Source: Planctomycetota bacterium
GTDB taxonomy: Bacteria; Planctomycetota; UBA1135; GCA-002686595
Reading direction: 5' to 3'
Length of the DNA stretch: 64,000 nt
Assembly: GCA_016795325.1 (NCBI GenBank)
Contig: JAEUHY010000022.1
Span: forward strand, 1 to 64,000
The notes under the pieces were generated by a model, which worked only from the letters and a program-made list of their open reading frames with translations, was not told the DNA's origin and made no database searches. Position numbers and translations under genes: made by a program. Below are positions 7,703-15,828 of the stretch, one piece after another. Numbering within the stretch: position 1 is the stretch's first letter; each line of letters starts with the position of its first letter.

Positions 7703-8868
7703 CCGCCACTTCCATCGCCGATCGCCAACTGCTCGAAAGCGCGCGCGACCGCGGCCTGGGCGCGATCGCCGAGAAGGTCCTCGCGCGCGAGCGACTCTCG
7801 TTCGAAGACGGTGTCGCGCTGTACCGCTCTCCCGCGATCCACGTCGTGGGCGCGCTGGCCAACCACGTGCGCGAGCGCCTGCACGGCGACCTGGCGTACT
7901 TCAACGTCAACCAGCACATCAACTACACCAACCTGTGCAACAAGCTGTGCCGCTTCTGCGCGTTCCAGCGTTTGCCGGGACAGCCGGGCGCGTACTGGCT
8001 CAAGCCTGAAGAAGCCGCGGCGAAGATCCGCGCGCTGGCGCACGAGCCGGTGACCGAAGTGCACATGGTCGCGGGTGTGTGGCCGAAGATCCCGTACTCG
8101 TACTACCTGGAGCTGCTGCGCGCGGTGAAACGCGAGCGGCCGGAGATCCACATCAAGGCCTTCACGATGGTCGAGCTCGACCAGATCGCGAAGGTCGCGA
8201 AGAAGCCGCTCGAAGCGGTGCTTCCCGAGCTAATCGAGGCCGGTCTGGGTTCGGTGCCCGGCGGAGGCGCGGAGATCTTCAGCGAGCGGGTGCGCCAGCA
8301 GACCTACCACCTCAAGATCAGCGGCGACGAGTGGCTCGCCACGGCGCGCAAGGTGCACCAGGCGGGCCTGCGCTCGAACTGCACGATGCTGCACGGGCAC
8401 ATCGAGACGGTCGAAGAGCGCGTCGAGCACCTCGACCGCCTGCGCAAGCTCCAGGACGAGACCGGCGGCTTCCAGACCTACATCCCGCTGTCGTTCCACC
8501 CCGAGAACAGCGAGATGGCCGACGTGCCGGGCCCGACGGCGCTCGACGAGCTGCGCGAGATCGCGCTCGGGCGCTTGATGCTCGACAACATCGCGCACAT
8601 CAAGGCGTATTGGATCTTGATGGACGTGCCGATCGCGCAGGCGGCGCTGTCGTACGGCGCCGACGACGTCGACGGAACCGTGGTCGAGGAGCACATCTAC
8701 CACGACGCCGGGGCGACCACTCCGCAGCGCGTGCAGCGCGCCGAGCTCGTGCAGTGGATCCGCGATGCGGGCCGCGTGCCCGTCGAGCGCGACACGCTCT
8801 ACCGCGTGGTGTGGTCCGCCGATCCCGAGCGCGCGCCGGTCGGCGAAGCCGCGCCGGTCGGGGCCTGA
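7699..8868 (+). CDS. mqnE: Aminodeoxyfutalosine synthase
   Basis: 389 residues. Radical-SAM enzyme joining the MqnA product 3-[(1-carboxyvinyl)oxy]benzoate to SAM to make aminodeoxyfutalosine. Cluster ligands C80-x3-C84-x2-C87 (CNKLCRFCAF) are followed by the MqnE-typical FNVNQHINYTN context, VHMVAGVWP, GLGSVPGGGAEIF, MLHGHIET and a C-terminal GADDVDGTVVEE block. The ATGA overlap with the preceding tiny gene places it in the mqnC operon. Confidence 0.95.
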   Translation: MTATSIADRQLLESARDRGLGAIAEKVLARERLSFEDGVALYRSPAIHVVGALANHVRERLHGDLAYFNVNQHINYTNLCNKLCRFCAFQRLPGQPGAYWLKPEEAAAKIRALAHEPVTEVHMVAGVWPKIPYSYYLELLRAVKRERPEIHIKAFTMVELDQIAKVAKKPLEAVLPELIEAGLGSVPGGGAEIFSERVRQQTYHLKISGDEWLATARKVHQAGLRSNCTMLHGHIETVEERVEHLDRLRKLQDETGGFQTYIPLSFHPENSEMADVPGPTALDELREIALGRLMLDNIAHIKAYWILMDVPIAQAALSYGADDVDGTVVEEHIYHDAGATTPQRVQRAELVQWIRDAGRVPVERDTLYRVVWSADPERAPVGEAAPVGA

Positions 8869-9001
8869 AGCGGCGCTGCCTACTCGCCTGTCTCTACTCG
8901 CGCACGACAGCGGCGCGTCTTCTTGAGTTGCCCAACGACGCGGCGCGCCGGCCCGATTTTTTTCATCTCGTGCGCCACCGCGGCGCGCGGTGTTCGTCTG
9001 T

Positions 9002-9034
9002 GGCGTGGTCCTGATCACGAAGGAGAACCACGCC
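9002..9034 (+). promoter_or_regulatory. Hairpin presenting the SD of the HRDC gene
   Basis: GGCGTGGT (9002-9009) and ACCACGCC (9027-9034) can form an 8-bp stem that ends exactly at the ATG (9035). The strong SD AAGGAG (9020-9025) lies in the loop. This geometry could control initiation, for example by protein binding or temperature. Confidence 0.5.
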
Positions 9035-9760
9035 ATGAAAACGTCGCAACGCAGCACCAAGTTCCCCGCCAACCTCGCCCCCGAATTCGGCAGCACCGCC
9101 ATGTGCGGTCCCGAATGCAACGTGAACTTGCCGCTGTTCGCGGACTTGCCGCCGCTCCAACTCTCCATCGTCAACGTTCCGTTCCGAAGCGAATGCGGCG
9201 GCTTCGACGGCGGCAGCCTCGAGGCGTTCTTTCGCGATCGCGATGTCGAATCCGCGCGCGAATACTTCTACGTTCACGAAGGCCAGCCTCACCTGTCGTG
9301 CTGGATCGAATGGCGTGAACGTGAAGCGCTCGACCCGGACGAGAGCGACGAAGGCGAACGGGCGAAGGGGCACAAACGAAGTCCGGCGCAACCGGACGTC
9401 ACCCTGAGCGCGGCCGAGGAAGCGCGCTTCGACGAACTGCGTGCGTGGCGCCTCGAGCGCGCGCGAGAGGCCGCGGTCCCGGCCTACCGCATCCTGAGCG
9501 ACCGATCGCTCCGCCACGTTGTGCGGGCCCGGCCAAGCAGCCTCGAACAGCTGGCGCAGACGCCGGGAATTCCGAGTCCGACCGTCGAGCGCTACGGTGC
9601 CGCGCTGCTCGCGCTCCTCACGGACAAGGTCGCGCCCGCGGGCGCGCATGGGAACGCCACCACTGCGGCGTCGAACTCGCTGGCCCCGGCCGGACCGGAA
9701 GCGGCGACAACTTCCGCCGACAGCAGTGTCGCGTCGAAGACGCCGGCGGGGACGAGCTAG
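9035..9760 (+). CDS. HRDC domain protein
   Basis: 241 residues. The N-terminal domain (about 25-95) has FRSECGGFDGGSLEAFFRDRDV...REYFYVHEGQPHLSCWIEW, a module I associate with HRDC proteins encoded beside diversity-generating retroelement reverse transcriptases. Residues about 133-200 form an HRDC nucleic-acid-binding domain (LRAWRLERAREAAVPAYRIL...PGIPSPTVERYG). The tail is Ala/Thr-rich and disordered. No helicase, RNase D or reverse transcriptase domain is present, and no RT gene is in this window. The start is fixed by AAGGAG 9 nt upstream. Confidence 0.8.
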   Translation: MKTSQRSTKFPANLAPEFGSTAMCGPECNVNLPLFADLPPLQLSIVNVPFRSECGGFDGGSLEAFFRDRDVESAREYFYVHEGQPHLSCWIEWREREALDPDESDEGERAKGHKRSPAQPDVTLSAAEEARFDELRAWRLERAREAAVPAYRILSDRSLRHVVRARPSSLEQLAQTPGIPSPTVERYGAALLALLTDKVAPAGAHGNATTAASNSLAPAGPEAATTSADSSVASKTPAGTS

Positions 9761-9835
9761 CCGTCCCACTCGAGGCGCAGCGCTCCTCCAGCTTCACAGT
9801 CGCCCGGCGCGTTGCACGCGACAACCGGGCGAGCG

Positions 9836-9925
9836 ACGCGCTCGACGGTAGTTGCGAGCGCCACGCTCGGCGGCAGTTGCGAGCGCCACGCTCGGCGGCA
9901 GTTGCGAGCGCCACGCTCGACGGCG
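9836..9925. repeat. 25-bp tandem repeat, three full copies
   Basis: Copies at 9851-9875, 9876-9900 and 9901-9925 (unit starts GTTGCGAGCGCCACGCTCGG). Two are identical and the third has small changes. A partial copy precedes them (9836-9850). It lies between the convergent ends of the HRDC and coiled-coil genes. Confidence 0.9.
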
Positions 9926-9948
9926 GCACGAGCGCGCCAGGATGCGCG

Positions 9949-10689
9949 TCAGTCCGTGCGTTCGCGGCGCTGCAACTCGATGTTCTGGCGGTACACGCCC
10001 TCGAGCATCGCCAGCTTGGTGTCACGCTTGGCGTCGTCCTTTTCCAGCCCTTCGGGCGCACGGAAGTACGACGCGACGCCGCCGCCTTCGAGGGGCGCTT
10101 CGCGCAGCACCTCGAGCACCTGCTCGGCCTGCTCCACCGTGGCGGCCAAGGCGCTCAGGCGACGCTCGAGCTGCACCACCTCGGCGTCCGAGCGGCGGCG
10201 CTGCTCGGACAGTGAGGCCGCCCGCTCTTTGGCAAACAGATCCAGGATCTCCTGCGCCGCGACCCGCGAGGCGCCGGCGTTGCCGCCGGCCTCGGCGAGG
10301 GCCGCGAGACGCGCTTGCACGCGCCAGCGCAACGTGCGCCAACGCTCGGGATCGACCGGCCAGACCGAGGCGTCGTCGCCGACGTCGAGGAAGCCGCGCC
10401 GGGCGACGACGGCGCCGCGCAAGCGCGAGAGTTCCGCGCTCAGCGCCTCGCGCTGCTCCTGCAGCCGCTGCCGCAAGCCCTCGACGTGGCCGAAGGTCTC
10501 GAGTAGGCGCTCCAGGCGAGCCGTCGCCGCGACCACGACCTCGGAACGCGGCGCGCCGCGCACGCTCGAGTGCTGCGACTCGGCCAAGGCGCGCTGGACC
10601 AGCCGCTCGAGGGCGGCGGGATCGAGCTTGGGCCCGCGCGGGCTCCGCTCGGCATCGTCCTGCTCCGGCCGCAACAGGCTGTCGTCCAT
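9949..10689 (-). CDS. Coiled-coil hypothetical protein
   Basis: 246 residues, almost entirely charged and helical. Heptad-like stretches occur at about 30-90 (VAATARLERLLETFGHVEGLR) and 165-215. No signal peptide or enzyme motif is present. Start ATG 10689 is the most plausible; the frame is open further upstream but that part loses its coding character. Unknown function, perhaps structural or DNA-associated. Confidence 0.6.
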   Translation of the reverse strand: MDDSLLRPEQDDAERSPRGPKLDPAALERLVQRALAESQHSSVRGAPRSEVVVAATARLERLLETFGHVEGLRQRLQEQREALSAELSRLRGAVVARRGFLDVGDDASVWPVDPERWRTLRWRVQARLAALAEAGGNAGASRVAAQEILDLFAKERAASLSEQRRRSDAEVVQLERRLSALAATVEQAEQVLEVLREAPLEGGGVASYFRAPEGLEKDDAKRDTKLAMLEGVYRQNIELQRRERTD

Positions 10690-11418
10690 CGCGCTCCATT
10701 GTGACCACGGCAATGCGCCACTGGCCAGGGGCGCCTCGGCTGACGGACGAATCCGAGTCGCTCGCCGTGTCGAAACTGTCATGTTGGCCAGTCCTCGAAT
10801 CGTGCCACGGGCGGCGGCGCTGACTGCGAACGGACGGAGCACGCGCACGACCGACTGCGCTCGGCGGTCCACGCGAGCCGAGGTCGCTGTACTGCGATTG
10901 GCGAGGCCGCGCACCGCGGGCGCATGCGGTTTTGCGGCCCAAATCGGGCTCGTCGCGCCGCGCTATGACCGCGAAGGGCCGGTCGCTCCTCGCCCGATGT
11001 GCTCGCGGGCTTCGGGCGCGGAGTGGCGCCGCCGCCGGCGACACGTCGAGCGGCTCGGCGCGAACCGGAACGCCACCGCCACGAGAGTCGGATGGGGCAA
11101 GCCCGGCCCCACGGTGGAAAGAGCTTCCATCGCGCTCTTGCGCGGTTTGTCCGGTCCGTCGGCCCGGGCGTTGGCGCCCGAGATACGCGCGCTCTTGCAG
11201 CCGTCTTGTCGGGAGTGCATTCCAATCGAGGCGGCCTGCTCTTACGAAGCTGGCGAGCGCAGCCGGACCGCCTGCAGCGCGCGGGCCAAACCACGGTTCA
11301 CCGTCCCTTTCGCCCATCCGTTGCCTCCTCCGGCCAGTCTTGGCGCGGCCCCGACACGCTCTTCTCGGTCGCGCCTCGCATCCCGCCCCGCAGTTGCGCA
11401 CTCTGGGTTTTCTACGCC
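10690..11418. other. 730-bp gap without a convincing gene
   Basis: All six frames are partly open because of high GC, but none shows a domain, SD or sensible composition; the translations are Arg/Ser/Pro-rich shadows. It separates two divergent genes and may hold their promoters, but I see no clear element. Confidence 0.5.
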
Positions 11419-12462
11419 ATGCCGTCTCGCCGCACCCGCGCCCACTCCGCCGTTCGTTGGCAACGCCTCGACGACGAAGCTCTGCTCGACGTGCGCCTGT
11501 GCGACCTCGGACTCAGACTCGAGCGCTCGCCGCTGGCCGCGAGCGTCGAAGCCCTGCAGGAGGAGTTGAGCGCGCGGGGACTCAAGCGCTTCAAGCCGCG
11601 CTTCTGGCTCTCGAGCGATTGGTTCAGCCCCGACGGCCTCGCCGGCGTGGCGCTGCCCTTCTATCTCGCGCACCCGCGCCTGATGCGCCTGGAACGCAAG
11701 CAGATGCAGTCGGTGGAAGGCGGCGGCGCCGAAGCGCGGCGCAGGCTGCTGCGCCACGAGGTCGGGCATGCGATCGACAACGGCTACCGACTGCACGAGC
11801 GCCGCGGCTGGCGCGAGATGTTCGGCGCGATCTCGACGCCGTACCAACCGCACTACCGGCCGCAGCCCTACAGCCGCGCCTTCGTGCAACACCTGCCGCA
11901 CTGGTACGCACAGAGCCATCCGTCGGAGGACTTCGCGGAGACGTTCGCCGTGTGGTTGCAACCCGAGGCCACCTGGCGGCGGCGCTACCAAGGTTGGCCG
12001 GCGCTGCGCAAGCTGGAGTACGTCGACCACCTGATGCGCAGCATTGCGCAGCGCTCGCCGCGCGCGGACTCGCGCGGCGCGTACGAGCCGCTGGAAGAAC
12101 TCGAAGTCACGTTGCGGGACCACTACGCCGTGAAGCGGCGACGCTACGAGGTGCGCTTCCCGTTCGCGTTCGATCGCGGTCTGCGGCGTGCCTTCGCGCG
12201 CGCGCTCCCTGGCGACAAGCGCGTGAGCGCGGCCCAGTTCCTGCGCCGCATCCGACCGGAGTTGGTGCAGCGCGTGCTGAACGTGACCGACACGAACGCC
12301 TACACGGTGGAGCAGGTGCTGCACGACATGCTCAAGCGCGCGCGGGAGTTGCGCCTCGTCGTCGACGGCTCGACCAGCAGCGCACGCGTCGATGCGGCGG
12401 TGTTGCTCGCGACGCAGACGATGAACTTCCTGCACACGGGCTACCACCGCGTCGCGCGCTGA
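11419..12462 (+). CDS. Putative zinc metallopeptidase
   Basis: 347 residues, no signal peptide. HEVGH at 113-117 gives zinc ligands H113 and H117 with E114 as base. Downstream SEDFAETFAVWL supplies a probable glutamate third ligand, as in gluzincins of the putative zinc-binding metallopeptidase group. The C-terminal half is basic and helical. The next gene, an ATP-grasp ligase, follows on the same strand after about 130 nt. A peptidase and ligase side by side suggest that they act on the same peptide or peptide-like product; that is inference. Confidence 0.75.
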   Translation: MPSRRTRAHSAVRWQRLDDEALLDVRLCDLGLRLERSPLAASVEALQEELSARGLKRFKPRFWLSSDWFSPDGLAGVALPFYLAHPRLMRLERKQMQSVEGGGAEARRRLLRHEVGHAIDNGYRLHERRGWREMFGAISTPYQPHYRPQPYSRAFVQHLPHWYAQSHPSEDFAETFAVWLQPEATWRRRYQGWPALRKLEYVDHLMRSIAQRSPRADSRGAYEPLEELEVTLRDHYAVKRRRYEVRFPFAFDRGLRRAFARALPGDKRVSAAQFLRRIRPELVQRVLNVTDTNAYTVEQVLHDMLKRARELRLVVDGSTSSARVDAAVLLATQTMNFLHTGYHRVAR

Positions 12463-12595
12463 GGAGCGCGTCGACGGCCGGCGCCCGCGGCCGCGAGTTC
12501 GAGCCAGCGATTGCAACTGGCGGCGCGCGCAGCCACCATGACGCGCGATCGACGCAGGTCCGACTCAGAACAACCTCCGACGTGCGCACTTGGCG

Positions 12596-13633
12596 ATGAG
12601 AAAGCTCCGCGTACTCGTGCTGATGCACGAGGACCTCGTCCCGCCGCAGGACACCTCCGCCCGCCACGGCCCCACGATCGTGCCCTGGCGCACGGAGCAC
12701 GACATCCTCACTGCACTGGCTGAGCTGGGGCACGAAACCCGGGTCGTCGGCGTGCACGGCGACCTGCAGGTGCTGCGCGCCGCCATCGACGAGTTCAAGC
12801 CGCACGTCACCTTCAACGTGCTCGAGGAGTTCCACGGCGTCTCGCTCTACGGCCAGGCCGTGATCAGCTTCGTCGAACTGCTGCGCTGCGCCTACTCGGG
12901 CTGCAATCCGCGCGGCTTGATGATCGCGCACGACAAGCTGCTCACGAAGAAGATCCTCACCTGGCACCGGATCCGCACGCCGCGCGGCGGCGTGATCCCC
13001 GTCGGCCGCAAGGCGCGCAAACCTGCGCGGCTGGACTATCCGCTGCTGGTCAAGTCCGTCGTCGAGGACGCTTCCTTGGGCATCGCGCAGGCGAGTGTCG
13101 TCACGAGCGACGAGAAGCTGCGCGACCGCGTCGAGTTCATGCACTCCACCTACGGACTCGACGTGCTCGTCGAGGAGTACATCGACGGCCGCGAGTTGTA
13201 CGTCGGCGTGATTGGCAACGGGCGCCCGGAGACGCTGCCGATCTGGGAGATGACCTTCAACGACTGGCCCACGGACGCGCCGCGCATCGCGACCGAGCGA
13301 GTCAAGTGGAGCGCGGCGTACCAGCGGCGCCACGACATCCGCACCGGCCCGGCCGCCGCACTCGCGCCCGAGGTCGAGCGCGACATCCTGCGCGCCTGCC
13401 GCGGCGTGTACTCCGCACTCGGCCTTTCGGGGTACGCGCGCATCGATCTGCGGCTTGGCCCGGATGGGCGCGTGTGGGTCATCGAAGCCAACGCGAACCC
13501 CGACCTCGCGCGCGACGAGGACTTCGCCGAATCGGCGCGGGCCGGCGGACTCGAGTACCCGGCGCTGATCCAGAAGATCTTGAACCTCGCGCTCGCTTGG
13601 CGGCCGCTGTGGAAGGCTGCGGAGCCTAGCTAG
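12596..13633 (+). CDS. ATP-grasp ligase, D-Ala-D-Ala ligase-like
   Basis: 345 residues. The N-terminal pre-ATP-grasp region runs to about residue 120 and contains FNVLEEFHG and AYSGCNPRG. The ATP-grasp core follows (HDKLLTKKIL, YPLLVKSVVEDASLGIA, VEEYIDGRELYVGV), then GLSGYARIDLRL and a metal-binding VIEANANPDLA. ATP-grasp enzymes form carboxylate-amine bonds through an acyl-phosphate. Sequence around the core is like Ddl but the substrate need not be D-alanine. ATG 12596 was chosen over a TTG 6 nt upstream. Partner of the metallopeptidase at 11419. Confidence 0.85.
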   Translation: MRKLRVLVLMHEDLVPPQDTSARHGPTIVPWRTEHDILTALAELGHETRVVGVHGDLQVLRAAIDEFKPHVTFNVLEEFHGVSLYGQAVISFVELLRCAYSGCNPRGLMIAHDKLLTKKILTWHRIRTPRGGVIPVGRKARKPARLDYPLLVKSVVEDASLGIAQASVVTSDEKLRDRVEFMHSTYGLDVLVEEYIDGRELYVGVIGNGRPETLPIWEMTFNDWPTDAPRIATERVKWSAAYQRRHDIRTGPAAALAPEVERDILRACRGVYSALGLSGYARIDLRLGPDGRVWVIEANANPDLARDEDFAESARAGGLEYPALIQKILNLALAWRPLWKAAEPS

Positions 13634-13695
13634 CAGGTTCGACCCGACGGCGTGCTACGCCGCGGCGCGTCGCACGTCGCGCCGTACCTGCCAGC

Positions 13696-14033
13696 GGCGT
13701 GTTCGAGCGGCGCGTAGGAGCGGCGCGCAGGAGTGGCGCGTGCGAGTGGCGCGTGCGAGTGGCGCGTGCGAGTGGCGCGTGCGATCGGCGCGTGCGATCG
13801 GCGAGTGCGATCGGCGAGTGCGAGCGGCGAGTGCGAGCGGCGAGTGCGAGCGGCGAGTGCGAGCGGCAAGTGCGAGCGGCAAGTGCGAGCGGCAAGTGCG
13901 AGCGGCAAGTGCGAGCGGCAAGTGCGAGCGGTGAGTGCGATCGGCAAGTGCACTCGGCAAGTGCACTCGGCGAGTGCGATCGGTGAGTGCGATCGGCGAG
14001 TGCAACCGAGGCGTACGAGCGGCGCGTGCCGAC
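13696..14033. repeat. 13-bp minisatellite, 26 copies
   Basis: 338 bp made of exactly 26 units of 13 bp, consensus GGCGAGTGCGAGC, with variants at the fourth to fifth bases (GC, GA, AA, TG) and the last bases (GT, TC, GC). Identical variants occur in blocks, as expected from local unit expansion. It lies between the 3' ends of the ATP-grasp gene and the convergent rluA-like gene. Because 13 is not a multiple of 3, all frames stay open across it, giving spurious repetitive proteins. Confidence 0.95.
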
Positions 14034-14035
14034 GC

Positions 14036-14060
14036 AAAAAATGGCCGGGTTCTGACGGCC
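14036..14060 (-). terminator. Candidate intrinsic terminator of the rluA-like gene
   Basis: On the minus strand, GGCCG (14060-14056) pairs with CGGCC (14047-14043) around an 8-nt loop. It is followed closely by six T residues (A run 14036-14041 on the plus strand), 35 nt after the rluA-like stop. Confidence 0.5.
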
Positions 14061-14094
14061 TGGGCCTGCGCCGCAAGACGCGTTCGGCAGCCGC

Positions 14095-14781
14095 CTACGT
14101 CCAGCCACGCTCGCGGCGCCAGTTCCACCACGGCGCGGCGGGCGGCAGGCAGCGCAGGAGGCGCGGCTCGCGCAGGGTCGGATGCTCGATTTCGAGTTGC
14201 GCGGCGTGCAGGGCGAGGCTGCGGTCCGCAAGACCCGTTCGGTCGCCGTACTTCACGTCGCCCAGGAGCGGCGCGCCCAAGGCGGCGCAGGCGACGCGCA
14301 ACTGGTGTGGTCGGCCCGTGAGCGGCTCGAGATCGAGTTGGTAGCCGTGCTCCGCGCGGCCCACCACGCGCCAGCGCGTGAGCGCCCGCAGCGCGCCGCT
14401 CGCGCCCGCGGCGACCACCTGGACGGTGTTGCTGCGTTCGTCCTTCACGAGCCACTGCTCGAGTTCGCCTTGCGCATCGCGCGGCGCACGCTCGCTGACG
14501 CCGAAGTACAGCTTGCGCGCCGAGCGCCCGCGAAACTGCTCCGAGAGGCGCGCCGCGGCCTTGCTCGTGCAGGCGAACAGCACGACGCCCGAAACAGGGC
14601 GATCGAGTCGGTGCACCACGCCCAGGAACACCGCACCAGGTTTGGCCCGCTCGCGCGCGACCCACTCCTTGGCGCGCTCCAGCAACGAGCGATCCCCGGT
14701 TTCGTCGGGCACGACGGGCTCGCCCGCGAGCTTCTCGACAGCCAGCAAGTGGTTGTCGGCGTACAGCACCTCGAGCTTCAT
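14095..14781 (-). CDS. RluA-family RNA pseudouridine synthase
   Basis: 228 residues, a single catalytic domain without an N-terminal S4 domain. The active-site block VHRLDRPVSGVVLFA carries the catalytic aspartate of HRLD. RKLYFGVSE and GRPHQLRVACAALGAPLLGDVKYG are the usual later blocks. It isomerises specific uridines in rRNA or tRNA; the exact target cannot be told. Its start lies 11 nt past the stop of the upstream methyltransferase, so the two RNA-modification genes likely form an operon. Confidence 0.9.
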   Translation of the reverse strand: MKLEVLYADNHLLAVEKLAGEPVVPDETGDRSLLERAKEWVARERAKPGAVFLGVVHRLDRPVSGVVLFACTSKAAARLSEQFRGRSARKLYFGVSERAPRDAQGELEQWLVKDERSNTVQVVAAGASGALRALTRWRVVGRAEHGYQLDLEPLTGRPHQLRVACAALGAPLLGDVKYGDRTGLADRSLALHAAQLEIEHPTLREPRLLRCLPPAAPWWNWRRERGWT

Positions 14782-14792
14782 GGCGCTCGTCG

Positions 14793-15716
14793 TCAGTCGC
14801 CGGGCATCTCGATCCCGCGCCACACGCGTGCGCAGAAACCGCACGGCAAACGCCGCGGCTCGCCGGCGCCGGCTGCGCGCTCGCTGAGCGTCAACTCGCC
14901 GGCCGCGAGCCGCTCGCCATGCGGCGCGAGCAGATTCGCCAGGCTCAACGGAGAGAATCCGATCGCGTAGGTCGAGAGGATCAGCCACGAGCGCGCTTCG
15001 AGCAGCGCGGTGCACGCCTCCACGAGCGGCGCGATGTGCTCCTCGAACTGCCACACCTCGCCCTTGGGTCCGCGCCCGTAGTGCGGCGGGTCGAGCAACA
15101 CGCCGTGGTAGCGCGCACCGCGGCGCGCTTCGCGCCGCGCAAAGGCGAGAGCGTCGTCGAGCAGCACGCGGAAGGCGTCGTCCGCGAGGCCCGACGCTTT
15201 GGCGTTCTCCTTCATCCACGCCAGCGAAGTCTTGGAAGCATCGACGTGGGTGACTTCATAGCCGGCCTGCGCGGCCACCACGCTCGCCATGCCGGTGTAA
15301 CCGAACAGGTTGAGCAGCCGTGGCCGCGCGACACCCAGCGGCCCGACCGCGCGGGTCAGCCAGTCCCAGTTGGCCGCCTGTTCGGGAAACAACCCCAGGT
15401 GCTTGAACGCCGTCGGGCGCACGACGCAGGTCGCCGAACGCCAACGGACCGGCCAACCGGCCGCCTCCCCGCGCGCGAAGCGCGGCGCGTCGCGGGACTC
15501 GATCCAGCGCCCGCGCTTGCCGCCGCTGTCGGGATCGCGCTCGAAGCGCAAGTGCGCCGCGTCCCACTCGCGCGCGGCAGCGCGCGGACGCCACAGCGCT
15601 TGCGGGTCGGGCCGCCGCACCACCACGGCGCCGTAGCGCTCGAGCTTCTCGCCGGCGCCCGAGTCCAGCAGCTCGTAGTCGTCGAAAGCGCTTTCGGCGA
15701 AGTGGGCAGGCAACAT
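14793..15716 (-). CDS. Class I SAM-dependent rRNA methyltransferase, RlmI/RlmK-like
   Basis: 307 residues. The SAM-binding motif I is LLNLFGYTGMAS (about 150) followed by the acidic VTHVDASKT. Catalytic motif IV is LDPPHYGRG, the DPPxY type used for base methylation, and FEEHIAPLV follows. It resembles large-subunit rRNA methyltransferases of the RlmI/RlmK group but lacks the PUA domain, so the target is uncertain. Start ATG 15716 is supported by TACAGT 8 nt upstream with TTGGTC 17 bp further. Confidence 0.85.
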   Translation of the reverse strand: MLPAHFAESAFDDYELLDSGAGEKLERYGAVVVRRPDPQALWRPRAAAREWDAAHLRFERDPDSGGKRGRWIESRDAPRFARGEAAGWPVRWRSATCVVRPTAFKHLGLFPEQAANWDWLTRAVGPLGVARPRLLNLFGYTGMASVVAAQAGYEVTHVDASKTSLAWMKENAKASGLADDAFRVLLDDALAFARREARRGARYHGVLLDPPHYGRGPKGEVWQFEEHIAPLVEACTALLEARSWLILSTYAIGFSPLSLANLLAPHGERLAAGELTLSERAAGAGEPRRLPCGFCARVWRGIEMPGD

Positions 15717-15724
15717 CGGCGCGA

Positions 15725-15753
15725 ACTGTACGCAGCGCAGCGCGCGCGACCAA
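15725..15753 (-). promoter_or_regulatory. Promoter of the rlmI-like/rluA operon
   Basis: Minus-strand TTGGTC (15753-15748), 17-bp spacer, TACAGT (15730-15725), 8 nt from the ATG. Transcription would begin at or just before the start codon. It lies back to back with the mqnA promoter. Confidence 0.55.
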
Positions 15754-15792
15754 CAACGAGGCCACGCGCCACGAATCAGCACGCATCCGTGG

Positions 15793-15822
15793 TTGTGGCG
15801 CCGCGTGCGCGCCCCGTACATT
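15793..15822 (+). promoter_or_regulatory. Promoter of mqnA
   Basis: TTGTGG (15793-15798), 18-bp spacer, TACATT (15817-15822), 6 nt from the GTG start. This spacing predicts a leaderless mRNA. Confidence 0.55.
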
Positions 15823-15828
15823 CCCGGG

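Noticed and set aside
8911..8963. Terminator after mqnE ending in seven T residues (8957-8963)
   Set aside because: The only possible stem (GACGCG type) is short and ends about a dozen bases before the T run; too weak to annotate.
13637..13652. tRNA T-arm-like GGTTCGACCC
   Set aside because: No matching stem, acceptor or anticodon arm around it.
13696..14033. CRISPR-like array
   Set aside because: Units are contiguous 13-mers without unique spacers and no cas genes are near; it is a minisatellite.
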